The translations under genes and the position numbers were made by a program. Shown piece by piece: positions 26,711 through 37,801 of a stretch of DNA of 45,806 nt. Positions within the stretch are counted from its first letter, which is position 1. The number at the start of each line of letters is the position of its first letter. The notes beneath the pieces were generated by a model that saw only the letters and a program-made list of their open reading frames with translations, searched no databases and was not told where the DNA came from. Origin of the DNA: Akkermansia muciniphila (GTDB lineage Bacteria; Verrucomicrobiota; Verrucomicrobiia; Limisphaerales; SIAT01). Where the stretch lies: the NCBI GenBank assembly GCA_945900775.1, contig CAMDJP010000020.1:1-45806 (forward strand). Reading direction: 5' to 3'.

Positions 26711-26766
26711 GAAAACTTCACTGGAACGCGAAGCTTCGTTTGACCCCACGCGGAGTGGGTGCTGAG

Positions 26767-29700
26767 ATGAACAGTGCTGTGCGACAGTTTATCTGCATCC
26801 TCCTCCTGATCGCCCTCTCGAGCCTCGATACTCACGCCGCGGACGAGCGGTTTGACCCAGTGCTCAAGGAATTTATCGAGAAGTTCCAGGGCCGCGGCGC
26901 ACTCACCGACTCCTCCAAACCGCTCACGCCAGCCGAAACAGTACAGCGGTTCAAACTCGCTCCCGGCCTCCAGATTCAAGTGGTGGCGCATGAGCCGGCT
27001 ATCCGTCAACCACTCAACATCAACTTCGACGAACGAGGTCGGCTTTGGGTGACGGAGTACCTGCAATACCCCTTCCCTGCCGGAGTGAAGATTGTGAAGT
27101 ACGACCAGTATCTACGCGCGATTTACGACAAGATGCCGCCGCCGCCGCCGCGCCATTTCCGCGGCGCCGACCAGATCACCATCCTAGAAGATTCGGACGG
27201 CGACGGAAAGTTCGAGAAGAGTAAGGTTTTCCTCAGCGGCCTTAACATGGCACGCAGCGCCCTTGTCGGTCGCGGTGGCGTATGGGTGCTTATGCCGCCT
27301 TACCTGCTCTTCTATCCCGATAAAAATCGCGACGACATTCCCGATAGCGACCCCGAGGTGCACCTCTCCGGATTCGGTCTCGAGGACACCCACTCGGGCG
27401 CGAATAGCCTGAGGTGGGGGCCGGACGGCTGGCTCTACGGCGCGCACGGCAGCACCTGCACGGCGGAGGTGAAGGGAGTGAAATTCCTTGGGCAAGCGAT
27501 CTGGCGATATCACCCAGCTACGAAGGAATTCGAGGTCTTTGCGGAAGGCGGCGGTAATACCTACTGCGTGGACTTCGATGCGCAGGGGCGTCTCTTCTCC
27601 GGCTCCAACTACGGCGACACGCGAGGGGTCCACTACGAGCAGGGCGGCGCGTATATCAAGGGCTGGGGTAAGCATGGCCCACTGATGAACCCGCACTCTT
27701 TCGGCTGGTTCGAGCACATGGCCCACAACGGATTCAAACCGCGCTTTGCCCAATCCATCATTCTCTACGAAGGCGGCGTAATCCCAGCCCTTGAAAACCA
27801 ACTCATCGCGGCGATGTCGCTCGTCAATCGCGTTCAGGCCAGCCGTCTCTACCGAGACACCTCCACCTTCCGGACCGAGGACACCGAACCGCTCATACTC
27901 ACCGACGACCGCTGGTTCCGACCCGTGGACACCAAGGCCGGGCCCGACGGCGGCATCTATCTGGCCGACTGGTACGACAGCCGCCTCAGCCACCTCGACC
28001 CGCGCGACACATGGCACAAGGAGAGCGGCCGCATCTACCGCCTCCATGCCACGGGAGCCAAGGCCGCGGAGCCGTTCGACCTAGGTAAGCTCTCCACGGA
28101 CGAACTCATCCACCAGCTAAAATCACCCAACAAGTGGTTCCGTCAGGAAGCCCAGCGACTGCTCGCCGACCGCCGCGATCCCTTAGCTGTGCCCGCACTG
28201 AAAGCGCTGCTGAAACACCAAACCGGCCAACTCGCCCTCGAATCGCTTTGGGCCATCAATGCCAGCGGCGGTTTCGACAATGCGCTCGCTGCCGAAACAC
28301 TGAAGCATTCAAATCCATTCGTTCGCTATTGGAGCATCCGCCTGATTGGTGACAGCCGACAACTCTCGTCAAAACTGCAGCCCCAGCTTCTAGAGTTGGC
28401 CCAGACCGAGGCGAACGCAGAAATCCGCACACAACTCGCCGCCTCCTGTAAACGCTGGCCCGCTGAGTCCGCTCTGCCCATCGTGCGCGAACTCTGCCGC
28501 CGCGACGAGGATGCCGCGGACAAGCATCAACCGCTCCTGCTCTGGTGGGCCATCGAGAGCAAGGCTGTCAGCAATCGCACCGCCGTACTCAGCCTCTTCA
28601 AGGAGCCGACCTTCTGGAATGCGCCCATCGTCGCGCGCCATATCATCACACGCCTCGCCCAGCGCTACACCGCCGAGCGCACCGAGGAAAACTTGAGCAC
28701 CGCTGCGATGCTGCTCGCACTCGCGCCATCCACCGAGCATGTAGATCGGCTCGTCGCTGGAATGGACGAAGGGCTTCGCGGCGACGTGTTGCAATCCATG
28801 CCCACGGCGCTCAAGACGCGGATTGCCGCGATCTGGGAATCACGCCCGCACACACCCGCGCTCATAAGTGTCGCCCTGCGACTCAGCCACGCGCCCGCTG
28901 CTGTGGTTGCCGCCCAGCGTATTGCCAATCCGAAGACCGCCGCCAGTGACCGCAGCAAATTGCTCGCCCTCGTTGCCGAGCGGCGCGAACCCGCCACGCT
29001 CCCGTTGCTCCTAGAATTGCTGCGAACTGAGAAAAGTGAATTCCTTCGCACCGAACTGCTCAATGCGCTCCAGCGCTTCGATGACCCAAAGGTTGCGAGC
29101 ACGTTGCTTGAACTTCATTCCGAATTCAGCGGCAATCTCCGCGCCTCGGCACACGCCATCTTCGCCAGCCGAACCTTGTGGGCGCGACAGTTACTGGATG
29201 CCGCGGACAAAGGCGTCTTGAAGAAAGAGCACCTCGCCGTATCCAGCCTGCTCGTCATCCAAAGTCTTCGCGACCCGCAATGCGACGCTTTGCTTAAGAA
29301 ACACTGGGGCCGCCTCACGAAGAGCACAGTGGAAAAAGAAACGTTGATTGCAAAAACTCGGAAGCTCCTCGCCAGCGGCAAAGGCGACCCGAAAAGCGGC
29401 CGTGAGATCTTCACGATGCTCTGTGCTAATTGCCATGCGCTTAACGGCCAAGGTGGCAAGCTCGGCCCCGACCTTACCGGCTATGAACGGGACAACCTCG
29501 ATTTCATCCTGCCCGCCATCGCGGATCCGAGCCTAGCCATCCGCGAAGAGTACGTCGGTTTCAATGTCACTACGCGCGACGGACAGAACCTCAGCGGCTT
29601 GCTCGTGGCTCAATCGCCCCAGTCGCTAACGCTGCTCGATCTCGCTGGCCAGCGCACGGTGCTCCCTCGGTCCGAGGTACAGAAGTTCCAGGCATCGCCT

Positions 29701-29796
29701 ATCTCGCTTATGCCCGAGGGCCTGCTCGAAGCGCTCACCGAGCAACAACTGCGCGACCTTTTCGCCTATCTTCAAGCCAGTGCAAAGGGCAAGTAA
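26767..29796 (+). CDS. PVC-type secreted heme protein: membrane-bound dehydrogenase domain, HEAT-like repeats, cytochrome c
   Basis: The 1009-residue protein has a signal peptide (MNSAVRQFICILLLIALSSL to THAA), a PVC-type beta-propeller 'membrane-bound dehydrogenase' region at about 50-430 (GLQIQVVAHEPAIRQPLNINFD, GRLWVTEYLQYP, GLNMARSALVG, LRWGPDGWLYGAHGSTC, DGGIYLADWYDSRLSH), a helical HEAT-like region (about 450-830), and a C-terminal cytochrome c / Haem-binding domain with CANCH (Cys886, Cys889, His890). Proteins of this design are a PVC hallmark and are presumed periplasmic electron-transferring sugar or alcohol dehydrogenases; the substrate is not known. The start was chosen for the signal peptide. 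It begins 56 bases after the transporter gene. Confidence 0.9.
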   Translation: MNSAVRQFICILLLIALSSLDTHAADERFDPVLKEFIEKFQGRGALTDSSKPLTPAETVQRFKLAPGLQIQVVAHEPAIRQPLNINFDERGRLWVTEYLQYPFPAGVKIVKYDQYLRAIYDKMPPPPPRHFRGADQITILEDSDGDGKFEKSKVFLSGLNMARSALVGRGGVWVLMPPYLLFYPDKNRDDIPDSDPEVHLSGFGLEDTHSGANSLRWGPDGWLYGAHGSTCTAEVKGVKFLGQAIWRYHPATKEFEVFAEGGGNTYCVDFDAQGRLFSGSNYGDTRGVHYEQGGAYIKGWGKHGPLMNPHSFGWFEHMAHNGFKPRFAQSIILYEGGVIPALENQLIAAMSLVNRVQASRLYRDTSTFRTEDTEPLILTDDRWFRPVDTKAGPDGGIYLADWYDSRLSHLDPRDTWHKESGRIYRLHATGAKAAEPFDLGKLSTDELIHQLKSPNKWFRQEAQRLLADRRDPLAVPALKALLKHQTGQLALESLWAINASGGFDNALAAETLKHSNPFVRYWSIRLIGDSRQLSSKLQPQLLELAQTEANAEIRTQLAASCKRWPAESALPIVRELCRRDEDAADKHQPLLLWWAIESKAVSNRTAVLSLFKEPTFWNAPIVARHIITRLAQRYTAERTEENLSTAAMLLALAPSTEHVDRLVAGMDEGLRGDVLQSMPTALKTRIAAIWESRPHTPALISVALRLSHAPAAVVAAQRIANPKTAASDRSKLLALVAERREPATLPLLLELLRTEKSEFLRTELLNALQRFDDPKVASTLLELHSEFSGNLRASAHAIFASRTLWARQLLDAADKGVLKKEHLAVSSLLVIQSLRDPQCDALLKKHWGRLTKSTVEKETLIAKTRKLLASGKGDPKSGREIFTMLCANCHALNGQGGKLGPDLTGYERDNLDFILPAIADPSLAIREEYVGFNVTTRDGQNLSGLLVAQSPQSLTLLDLAGQRTVLPRSEVQKFQASPISLMPEGLLEALTEQQLRDLFAYLQASAKGK

Positions 29797-29918
29797 CCAG
29801 TCGCGCACGTCCAACGGGCTATTGCATCCTGGCACCGCCTTCCATTAAGTTCGCCTCTTGAATTTTGGCCAAGAGGCCAGACCCGAGGACAACGACTGAT
29901 AGCACAACCCCCACGAAT

Positions 29919-31157
<1,239 letters not shown>

Positions 31158-31189
31158 CCCGAGTTGCTCTCGGCAACAGTGTAAAAAGA

Positions 31190-31216
31190 GAAGGCCCGCT
31201 CTGACAGCGGGCCTTC
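31190..31216. terminator. Bidirectional intrinsic terminator between dapL and the redoxin gene
   Basis: GAAGGCCCGCT (31190-31200) and AGCGGGCCTTC (31206-31216) form a perfect 11-bp stem around CTGAC. On the plus strand it is followed by TTCAATTT, on the minus strand by TCTTTTTAC, so it can serve both convergent genes. Confidence 0.88.
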
Positions 31217-31252
31217 TTCAATTTATAGCCGAAGGGTTTTCGACGGACGGGC

Positions 31253-31801
31253 CTACTTGGCCTTCTTCTGCTGGTCCACGGTGGATTTGATATCCACCTT
31301 TTCGGCGCCGACGAGCTTGGCCGCCTTGTCACCGAGTCCGCGCGCCAGCAGGCCGCTCGTATCGCAACCGGAGGAAATGGCGGAGATACGGCCACCCTTC
31401 TCGATTAGGAAATTGCTTGGCATGGTCTTAGTCTGGAAAACTTTCCAGCTCTCGCCCTTGGTGTCCACCGCGTAGAGCATGTTGATTTTCTTCTCCTTCG
31501 CGTAGGATTCCACCTTGGTGTCGGGCTCCTTGAAGATGGCGAGGCTGATGAGTCCCTTCGCCTTGTAGGCGGCGTGGACTTCTTGGAAATACGGCAGTTC
31601 CTTGTCGCAGCCGAGGCAGCCGCACGTGAGGCGCACGAGCACCGGCCCCTTGGCAGTGAGTTCCTTGAGGTCAATAATCTTGCCGGTGGAATCCTTGATG
31701 GAGAACGCAGGCGCTAGCTGGCCTACGGCAACCTTAGTTTCTTCGGCCCGCCCAACGAACGCCAGCAGGACGGTGGATAGTGTGATCAGGATGGTTTTCA
31801 T
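31253..31801 (-). CDS. Exported redoxin (AhpC/TSA-TlpA-like) with CxCxxC motif
   Basis: The 182-residue protein has a signal peptide (MKTILITLSTVLLAFVGRAE) and a thioredoxin-fold redoxin domain (VGQLAPAFSIKDSTGKIIDL, GPVLVRLTCGCLGC, IFKEPDTKV, TMPSNFLIEKGG). The active site reads T-C60-G-C62-L-G-C65 rather than the W-C-x-x-C of TlpA or the single peroxidatic Cys of AhpC; the cis-Pro is in MPSNFLI. A further Cys lies in SSGCDTSG. It may act as a periplasmic thiol oxidoreductase, perhaps for cytochrome maturation given the many CxxCH proteins nearby, or as a metal-binding redoxin; both are inference. Divergent from the YHYH gene (106-base gap). Confidence 0.8.
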   Translation of the reverse strand: MKTILITLSTVLLAFVGRAEETKVAVGQLAPAFSIKDSTGKIIDLKELTAKGPVLVRLTCGCLGCDKELPYFQEVHAAYKAKGLISLAIFKEPDTKVESYAKEKKINMLYAVDTKGESWKVFQTKTMPSNFLIEKGGRISAISSGCDTSGLLARGLGDKAAKLVGAEKVDIKSTVDQQKKAK

Positions 31802-31907
31802 AGTTTTACTAGCTGTTTGACCAGAATCTGCGCTCCCTATTCAAAAGGCAATCTCAATTTCAATCCTGCCCTTGTGGCGCCGTCTCGCCCCTGCTATTCA
31901 TATCAGC

Positions 31908-32897
31908 ATGAAACCAATAATTGCCATCGCGGCCTGCTTTATTGCGGTCCGGCTGAGTGCCCACCCTGGCCATGAGCACGCGATCCAGTTTGAAGGGATT
32001 CAATTCGCCGCCCTGCTCGCTCCCACCGCGACAAAAACTGGCGGTGCGATACAAATTCCAGTCAGCACCGTTTCCATCGCCACTCAAGGCGACTGGCGAA
32101 TCATTCGGGCCAACGGCATTCCCGACCACGTTACCGGCCAGTTTCCCAACCGCGGCAATCCGAATACCATCTCGTCGCAGAACTATAACTTCACCATCGC
32201 CGCCAAGCCCCAGCCCGCCGCGCGCCCGACCTCTGCCGGCATGACTCTGTTCGGCGTAGCGTTGAACGGCGTGGTCTTTGACCCCGGCGCCGCTGAGTGG
32301 TGGAACGGCGACCGCAGTTGGCAGTACGAGCCGCTCTCCGGCTTCATCAACCTCGGCCTCGACCAGAACAACGCCCATGTACAGCCAACCGGCGCGTACC
32401 ATTACCACGGGCTGCCGAGCGCACTTCTTCAAAAGCTCACTGGCGGGAAGCAGCAGATGACGTTCGTCGGCTGGGCGGCCGATGGATTCCCCATGTACGG
32501 TCCGTTTGCGCCGACCGACGCGAAGCTCGCCACCAGCCCGCTCAAGACGATGAAATCGAGCTGGCGCGTGAAACCGGGCAACCGCATGGGCGGCCCTGGC
32601 GGCAAACACGACGGCACCTTCGTGGCCGATTACGAATATGTCGCCGGCAGGGGCGACCTCGATGAATGCAACGGCCGCATGGGCGTCACACCCGAATTCC
32701 CCAACGGCACTTACTACTACGTGCTCACCGGCGAGTTTCCGTTCATCCCGCGTTATTTCAAAGGCACACCACACCAGAGCTTCTCACGTCGAGGTCCGGG
32801 TGGCGGTGCTACTGGACAAGGCCAACCCGGCTCCGGCGTGCCGCCCCCCAAGAAAGGCCCGCCACCGCCCAAGAAAGGCCCGCCACCCGGAAAGTAG
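31908..32897 (+). CDS. Secreted YHYH-domain protein with Pro/Lys repeat tail
   Basis: The 329-residue protein has a short signal peptide (MKPIIAIAACFIAVRLSAHP), then a His-rich start (HPGHEH) and a YHYH domain with YHYH at 164-167 in TGAYHYHGLP, preceded by GVALNGVVFDPGAAEWWNGD and followed by VGWAADGFPMYGPF and PNGTYYYVLTGEFPFIPRYF. The family is widespread in marine and PVC bacteria with no established function; the conserved His suggest metal binding. The C-terminus is Gly-rich, then has tandem PPPKKGPP units (two and a half copies), a likely surface-binding or linker tail. ATG at 31908 fits the signal peptide. Confidence 0.85.
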   Translation: MKPIIAIAACFIAVRLSAHPGHEHAIQFEGIQFAALLAPTATKTGGAIQIPVSTVSIATQGDWRIIRANGIPDHVTGQFPNRGNPNTISSQNYNFTIAAKPQPAARPTSAGMTLFGVALNGVVFDPGAAEWWNGDRSWQYEPLSGFINLGLDQNNAHVQPTGAYHYHGLPSALLQKLTGGKQQMTFVGWAADGFPMYGPFAPTDAKLATSPLKTMKSSWRVKPGNRMGGPGGKHDGTFVADYEYVAGRGDLDECNGRMGVTPEFPNGTYYYVLTGEFPFIPRYFKGTPHQSFSRRGPGGGATGQGQPGSGVPPPKKGPPPPKKGPPPGK

Positions 32898-33064
32898 AAG
32901 CCGACGAGCAAGTCTCTGTAGATTAGTCGGCCTGAGCGCACGATAGCGAGGTGTGCGATTGCGCTGCCGCGCTTGTAGTGAGGCGAAACCATCAACCGGC
33001 CAGCAACGGCATATGGCCAAATTCATGATTGTCGCAGGCCAGAGCGACGATTAGTTTTCCCCTA

Positions 33065-36000
33065 ATGAATTACTGGCCCGACATACAGTGGGTGCGCTCG
33101 TTTTGCGGCGGACTGACCCTCGCTACGCTTTCGGTGGTCCCTGTGTACGGAGCGACTCCAAGCGATGTGGAATTTAATCGCGACATCCGCCCCATCCTTT
33201 CCGATAACTGCTTCACCTGTCATGGGCCGGACGAAAAGGCTCGCAAGGCAAACCTGCGCCTCGATGTGCGCGATGTCGCCCTTGCGCCCGCCAAGTCCGG
33301 CGCAGTCTCCATCGTTCCCGGCAATGCGGCGAAGAGCGAACTTCTCAAGCGCATCACCACGAAGGACGCGGACGACCTGATGCCGCCGACGAAGACGGGC
33401 AAGCAGCTCACGACAGCGCAAGTGGACTTGCTGCGGCGCTGGATCGAGCAGGGTGCGAAGTATCAGGAGCACTGGGCGTTCGTGAAGCCCGTGCGACCAG
33501 CCCTGCCCCTGGTGAAAGAGGTGAAGTGGTCGCGCAACGGGATTGATCCATTTGTGCTGACGCGGCTGGAAACAGAAAATCTAAAGCCCTCGCCCGAGAC
33601 CGACCGCGTGACGTGGTTGCGCCGCGTGACGTTCGACCTCACAGGCTTGCCGCCGACCATTGCAGAGATTGATACCTTCCTCGCCGACAAGGGTGCGCTG
33701 GCCTATGAAAAAGTCGTCGAGAGGCTCTTCGCTTCGCCCCGATACGGCGAGCACATGGCGCGTGGTTGGCTCGACCTCGCGCGTTACGCGGACACGCACG
33801 GCTATCAGATGGATCAGGCGCGCACGATGTGGCGCTGGCGCGACTGGGTCATCGAGGCGTTCAATCGCAACCTGCCGTTCGACCAATTCACCATCGAGCA
33901 ACTCGCAGGCGACTTGTTACCGAACGCCACGCTCGAGCAACGCCTAGCCACTGGCTTCAATCGCAACCACCTCATCACCGTCGAGGGCGGCGTGATTGAC
34001 GAGGAGTATCGCACCGAATACGTCGTGGACCGCGTCACCACGACCGCGACGACGTGGATGGGACTCACGATGCTTTGCGCACGCTGCCACGATCACAAGT
34101 TCGATCCGCTGACGATGCGCGACTTCTACGGGATGTTCGCGATGTTCAACCAGGTTCCCGAACGCGGCATCAACGGCTTCGCGCCACAGCTCAAGACGCC
34201 GTCGAAGGCGCAAGAAACAGAACTAGCACAACTCGACCGCGACATTATCACAAAGCAGATGGCCCACGATGCGGCAGCAAAATCGCTGACTGCGGAGCAG
34301 ATGAAATGGGAGGTGGGCTTTGTCGCGCTCAAAGCCGAGTGGCAAGTGCTCGATGCCACGGGCTTCAAGTCCACCGGCGGCGCGACGCTCACGAAGCAGG
34401 ACGATAAATCGCTGCTCGCCAGCGGCACGCGCCCGGCACACGACGTTTACGAAATCGCAGCGCGCTCAATGCTCACTAACATCAGCGCTGTGCGGCTGGA
34501 AGTTCTCACGCACCCGTCGTTGCCGAACACCGGCCCGGGCCGTTACGACAACGCGAACTTTGTGCTCAGCGAATTGGAGTTGGAAGCCGTGTCCATTGCC
34601 GATCCGTCGCAGAAGTTGAGGGTGAAGTTCGCCTCGGCTCAGGCCGATTACTCGCAGGAGAAATACAACATCACCGGCGCCATCGACGGCAAGCCGGCCA
34701 CCGGCTGGGCGGTGGATGGGCCCGTGCGTAACAAGGATTGCACCGCGTGGTTTTATCCGGACAAACCATTCGGATTCGCGGGCGGCACCGAGCTGCGCTT
34801 CGCGTTACGGCATCAGACCATCGGTGGCCACAGTATCGGACGACCTCGCCTCTCGGTCTCAACCAGCGCCGACCCCCGGGCGGCAGAGGTTGCCGAACTC
34901 GTCGTCATCCCACGCGAGAAACGCACGGCGCAACAGGCCGTACGGCTGCGCGATCATTTCCTCGCCAAGCACGCTGCGCCCGAGGTGAAGCAGCTCACCG
35001 CCGATCTCGCGACCTTGCGTGAGCGCAAAAAACAAATCGAGGCGGCGATTCCGAACACGATGGTTATGCAGGAGATGGAAAAGCGTCGCGACACACACCT
35101 GCTGATCCGGGGTCAATACGACAAAAAGGGGGAGAAAGTGGAAGCAACATTCCCCGTGCTATTCACCGCCGCAAACGCTCCAGCCGGGAACGCAACGAGC
35201 ACGATTCCCAATCGGCTGGACCTCGCGCGCTGGCTGGTCTCGCCCGAACATCCGCTCACGGCGCGCGTGGCGGTGAACCGCATCTGGGAGCACTATTTCG
35301 GCACCGGTCTGGTGCGCACGAGCGAGAATTTTGGCGTGCAAAGCGAACAGCCCTCGCATCCGGAACTGATCGATTGGCTCTCAGTCGAATTCATGAAACC
35401 CACGACGCCCGGCGCGCAGCCGTGGGACTTGCGCCATCTCCACCGGCTCATTGTTCTCTCCGCGACTTACCGCCAGTCCTCGCATGTCACGCCCGCACTG
35501 CTCACGCGCGATCCTGAGAATCTGCTGCTGGCGCGCGGTCCTCGCCTGCGTTTGTCCGCGGAGGCGGTGCGCGACAATGCGCTGCTCATCAGCGGACTGC
35601 TTGCCGAGAAGGTTGGCGGGCCGAGCGTGATGCCGTATCAACCGGAAGGACTCTGGTTCGAACTGAACGACCGCGCCGGCTACCGCATGGATTACGTGCA
35701 AAGCCGCGGCCCCGATCTATATCGTCGCAGCCTCTACACGTTCTGGAAACGCACCTCGCCGCCGCCGACACTGAACCTCTTCGACGCGCCTGAGCGCGAG
35801 TTCTGCGTGGTGCGCCGTTCACGCACGACCACGCCGCTGCAGGCGCTCGCACTGTTGCACGACCCTACTTATGTCGAAGCCGCGCGCCAATTCGCCGAGC
35901 GCATTCTCGCGCACGGCGGTGCGACGACGGACGAGCGCATTGCGTTTGCCTTTCGCACTGCGACGGCGCGCAAGCCCACCGCCGCCGAGGCGAAGGTGCT

Positions 36001-36178
36001 GCGCGAGGTGTTCGAGCAACAGCTCGCCGCGTTCCGCAAGAACCCGGAAGCGGCGGCGAAGTCGTTGAAGGTTGGCGAATCTGCGCGCAACGAAAAGCTC
36101 GATGGCGCCGAACATGCCGCGTGGACAGCAGTGGCGCGGATGATTTTGAACCTCGACGAGACCATCACAAAAAGCTGA
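33065..36178 (+). CDS. PSD1 and planctomycete cytochrome c domain protein (DUF1549/DUF1553)
   Basis: The 1037-residue protein has a signal peptide (residues 1-30, ending VPVYGA), a planctomycete cytochrome c domain (FNRDIRPILSDNCFTCHGPD with Cys49, Cys52 and His53; LMPPTKTGKQLT), DUF1549/PSD1 (YEKVVERLFASPRYGEHMARGWLDLARYADTHGY in part; MLCARCHDHKFDP carries a second CxxCH), an inserted discoidin-like domain around 455-620, and C-terminal DUF1553 (NRIWEHYFGTGLVRTSENFG, ATYRQSS, TPLQALALLHDPTYVEAARQFAERIL). It is a presumed periplasmic multi-domain electron-transfer protein; the function is not proven. The DUF1501 gene follows after 6 bases, the standard pairing. ATG at 33065 is chosen over an upstream TTG. 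Confidence 0.93.
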   Translation: MNYWPDIQWVRSFCGGLTLATLSVVPVYGATPSDVEFNRDIRPILSDNCFTCHGPDEKARKANLRLDVRDVALAPAKSGAVSIVPGNAAKSELLKRITTKDADDLMPPTKTGKQLTTAQVDLLRRWIEQGAKYQEHWAFVKPVRPALPLVKEVKWSRNGIDPFVLTRLETENLKPSPETDRVTWLRRVTFDLTGLPPTIAEIDTFLADKGALAYEKVVERLFASPRYGEHMARGWLDLARYADTHGYQMDQARTMWRWRDWVIEAFNRNLPFDQFTIEQLAGDLLPNATLEQRLATGFNRNHLITVEGGVIDEEYRTEYVVDRVTTTATTWMGLTMLCARCHDHKFDPLTMRDFYGMFAMFNQVPERGINGFAPQLKTPSKAQETELAQLDRDIITKQMAHDAAAKSLTAEQMKWEVGFVALKAEWQVLDATGFKSTGGATLTKQDDKSLLASGTRPAHDVYEIAARSMLTNISAVRLEVLTHPSLPNTGPGRYDNANFVLSELELEAVSIADPSQKLRVKFASAQADYSQEKYNITGAIDGKPATGWAVDGPVRNKDCTAWFYPDKPFGFAGGTELRFALRHQTIGGHSIGRPRLSVSTSADPRAAEVAELVVIPREKRTAQQAVRLRDHFLAKHAAPEVKQLTADLATLRERKKQIEAAIPNTMVMQEMEKRRDTHLLIRGQYDKKGEKVEATFPVLFTAANAPAGNATSTIPNRLDLARWLVSPEHPLTARVAVNRIWEHYFGTGLVRTSENFGVQSEQPSHPELIDWLSVEFMKPTTPGAQPWDLRHLHRLIVLSATYRQSSHVTPALLTRDPENLLLARGPRLRLSAEAVRDNALLISGLLAEKVGGPSVMPYQPEGLWFELNDRAGYRMDYVQSRGPDLYRRSLYTFWKRTSPPPTLNLFDAPEREFCVVRRSRTTTPLQALALLHDPTYVEAARQFAERILAHGGATTDERIAFAFRTATARKPTAAEAKVLREVFEQQLAAFRKNPEAAAKSLKVGESARNEKLDGAEHAAWTAVARMILNLDETITKS

Positions 36179-36184
36179 CACGCG

Positions 36185-37651
36185 ATGCAAACTGATCTTC
36201 TCCAACAAGCGGGACTGCACGGAACACGGCGGCAGTTTTTTGGCCGCACCGCGTCGGGCATCGGCACGGCCGCCCTGGCGTCCTTGCTGAACCCGCAGCT
36301 ATTCGACGCCGCCACGCAGTTGGACAAACCGCGCGGCGGGTTGCCCGGGTTGCCGCATTTCAAGCCGAGCGCCAAACGCGTCATCTACCTGTTCGAGTCG
36401 GGCGCGCCGTCGCAAATCGACACGCTCGATTACAAACCAACGCTCGAAAAACTCCACGGCACAGAGCTGCCCGACAGTATCCGAAAAGGTCAGCGGCTTA
36501 CGGGCATGACGTCGGGGCAGAATAAATTTTCGGTCGCAAAGAACTTTGTGCCTTTCAAGCAATACGGCCGCAACGGTGCGTGGATGAGCGATCTACTGCC
36601 GCACATCGGCGGCGTCGCGGACGACATCTGCGTGGTGAAAACGATGCACACCGAGGCCATCAACCACGACCCAGCCATTACGTTTTTTCAGACGGGCAGC
36701 GAACAGCCGGGCCGGCCGAGCATCGGCGCTTGGGCGAGCTACGGGTTGGGCACGTTGAGCGAAGATTTGCCCGCGTTCGCCGTGTTGATCTCGAAGAATT
36801 CTTACGGCGCGCCGCAGCCGCTTTACGCGCGATTGTGGGGCAGCGGATTTCTTCCCTCAAATCATCAAGGCGTGAAGCTGCGCTCGACGGGCGATCCGGT
36901 GCTCTTCCTGAAAGATCCCGCCGACACGAGTGACGCCAGCCGCCGACAAATGCTCGACGGCATCGCGAAGCTGAACGCGCTGCGTCAGGCCGAAGTGGGC
37001 GATCCCGAAATCGCCACGCGCATCGCCGCTTACGAGATGGCGTATCGCATGCAGATGTCCGTGCCGGACCTGACAGACTTGAGCAAGGAACCGGAGAGCA
37101 CGTTTAAACTTTACGGCGAGGAGGCAAAGACGCCCGGCACGCAGGCCTACAACTGCCTGCTCGCGCGCCGACTGGCCGAGCGCGGCGTGCGGTTCATCCA
37201 GCTTTATCACCGCGACTGGGATCATCACAGCAGCCTGCCGCAGGAGCATCCGCGGCAAGCGCGCGAGACCGACCGGCCCAGCGCCGCGCTCGTCACCGAT
37301 CTCAAACAGCGTGGCATGCTCGACGACACGCTCATCGTGTGGGGCGGCGAATTCGGGCGCACGGTGTATTCGCAAGGCAACCTCGCCGGCGGCAACTACG
37401 GGCGCGACCATCATCCGCGCTGCTTCTCCGTGTGGCTCGCAGGCGGCGGCATCAAGCCCGGCATCAGCTACGGCAAGACCGACGACTACTGCTACAACGT
37501 GGCAGAAAATCCCGTGCACGTTCACGATCTGCAAGCCACGCTGCTGCACTGCCTCGGTGTGAATCACGAGAAGCTCACCTATCGATTCCAAGGCCGTGAC
37601 TATCGCCTCACCGACGTGCACGGCAAAGTGGTGAAAGGCATCCTCGCCTGA
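36185..37651 (+). CDS. Tat-exported DUF1501 protein (PSD1 partner)
   Basis: The 488-residue protein has a Tat signal (TRRQFFGRTASG, Arg15-Arg16) and a DUF1501 domain of alkaline-phosphatase/sulfatase-like fold: RVIYLFESGAPSQIDTLDYKP, GAWMSDLLPHIGGVADDICVV, HDPAITFFQTGSEQPGRPSIGAW, FIQLYHRDWDHHSSLP, DTLIVWGGEFGRTVYSQGN, and DHHPRCFSVWLAGGG. It has no sulfatase Cys/Ser signature, so catalytic role is unclear, but the metal-type residues (Asp/His) are kept. Co-transcribed with the PSD1 gene 6 bases upstream; in PVC genomes the pair is nearly always together. Tat export suggests the protein folds with a cofactor or metal before secretion. Confidence 0.93.
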   Translation: MQTDLLQQAGLHGTRRQFFGRTASGIGTAALASLLNPQLFDAATQLDKPRGGLPGLPHFKPSAKRVIYLFESGAPSQIDTLDYKPTLEKLHGTELPDSIRKGQRLTGMTSGQNKFSVAKNFVPFKQYGRNGAWMSDLLPHIGGVADDICVVKTMHTEAINHDPAITFFQTGSEQPGRPSIGAWASYGLGTLSEDLPAFAVLISKNSYGAPQPLYARLWGSGFLPSNHQGVKLRSTGDPVLFLKDPADTSDASRRQMLDGIAKLNALRQAEVGDPEIATRIAAYEMAYRMQMSVPDLTDLSKEPESTFKLYGEEAKTPGTQAYNCLLARRLAERGVRFIQLYHRDWDHHSSLPQEHPRQARETDRPSAALVTDLKQRGMLDDTLIVWGGEFGRTVYSQGNLAGGNYGRDHHPRCFSVWLAGGGIKPGISYGKTDDYCYNVAENPVHVHDLQATLLHCLGVNHEKLTYRFQGRDYRLTDVHGKVVKGILA

Positions 37652-37801
37652 GGCTGTGCGCTTGCAGGTTTTGCAAAGCCATCCTTTCGCTAGCTCATGA
37701 AGTGGAATTCGTAGAGACTGATAACAACTCCTCGGCATATACACCGCAGATAGAAATTTAAGCGAACCACTGAAACCAGAAACTTCATAAGTGCAAACTC
37801 T

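Noticed and set aside
31860..32774. Minus-strand open frame of 304 codons opposite the YHYH gene
   Set aside because: Antisense to a gene with a signal peptide and a conserved YHYH domain; no family features of its own.
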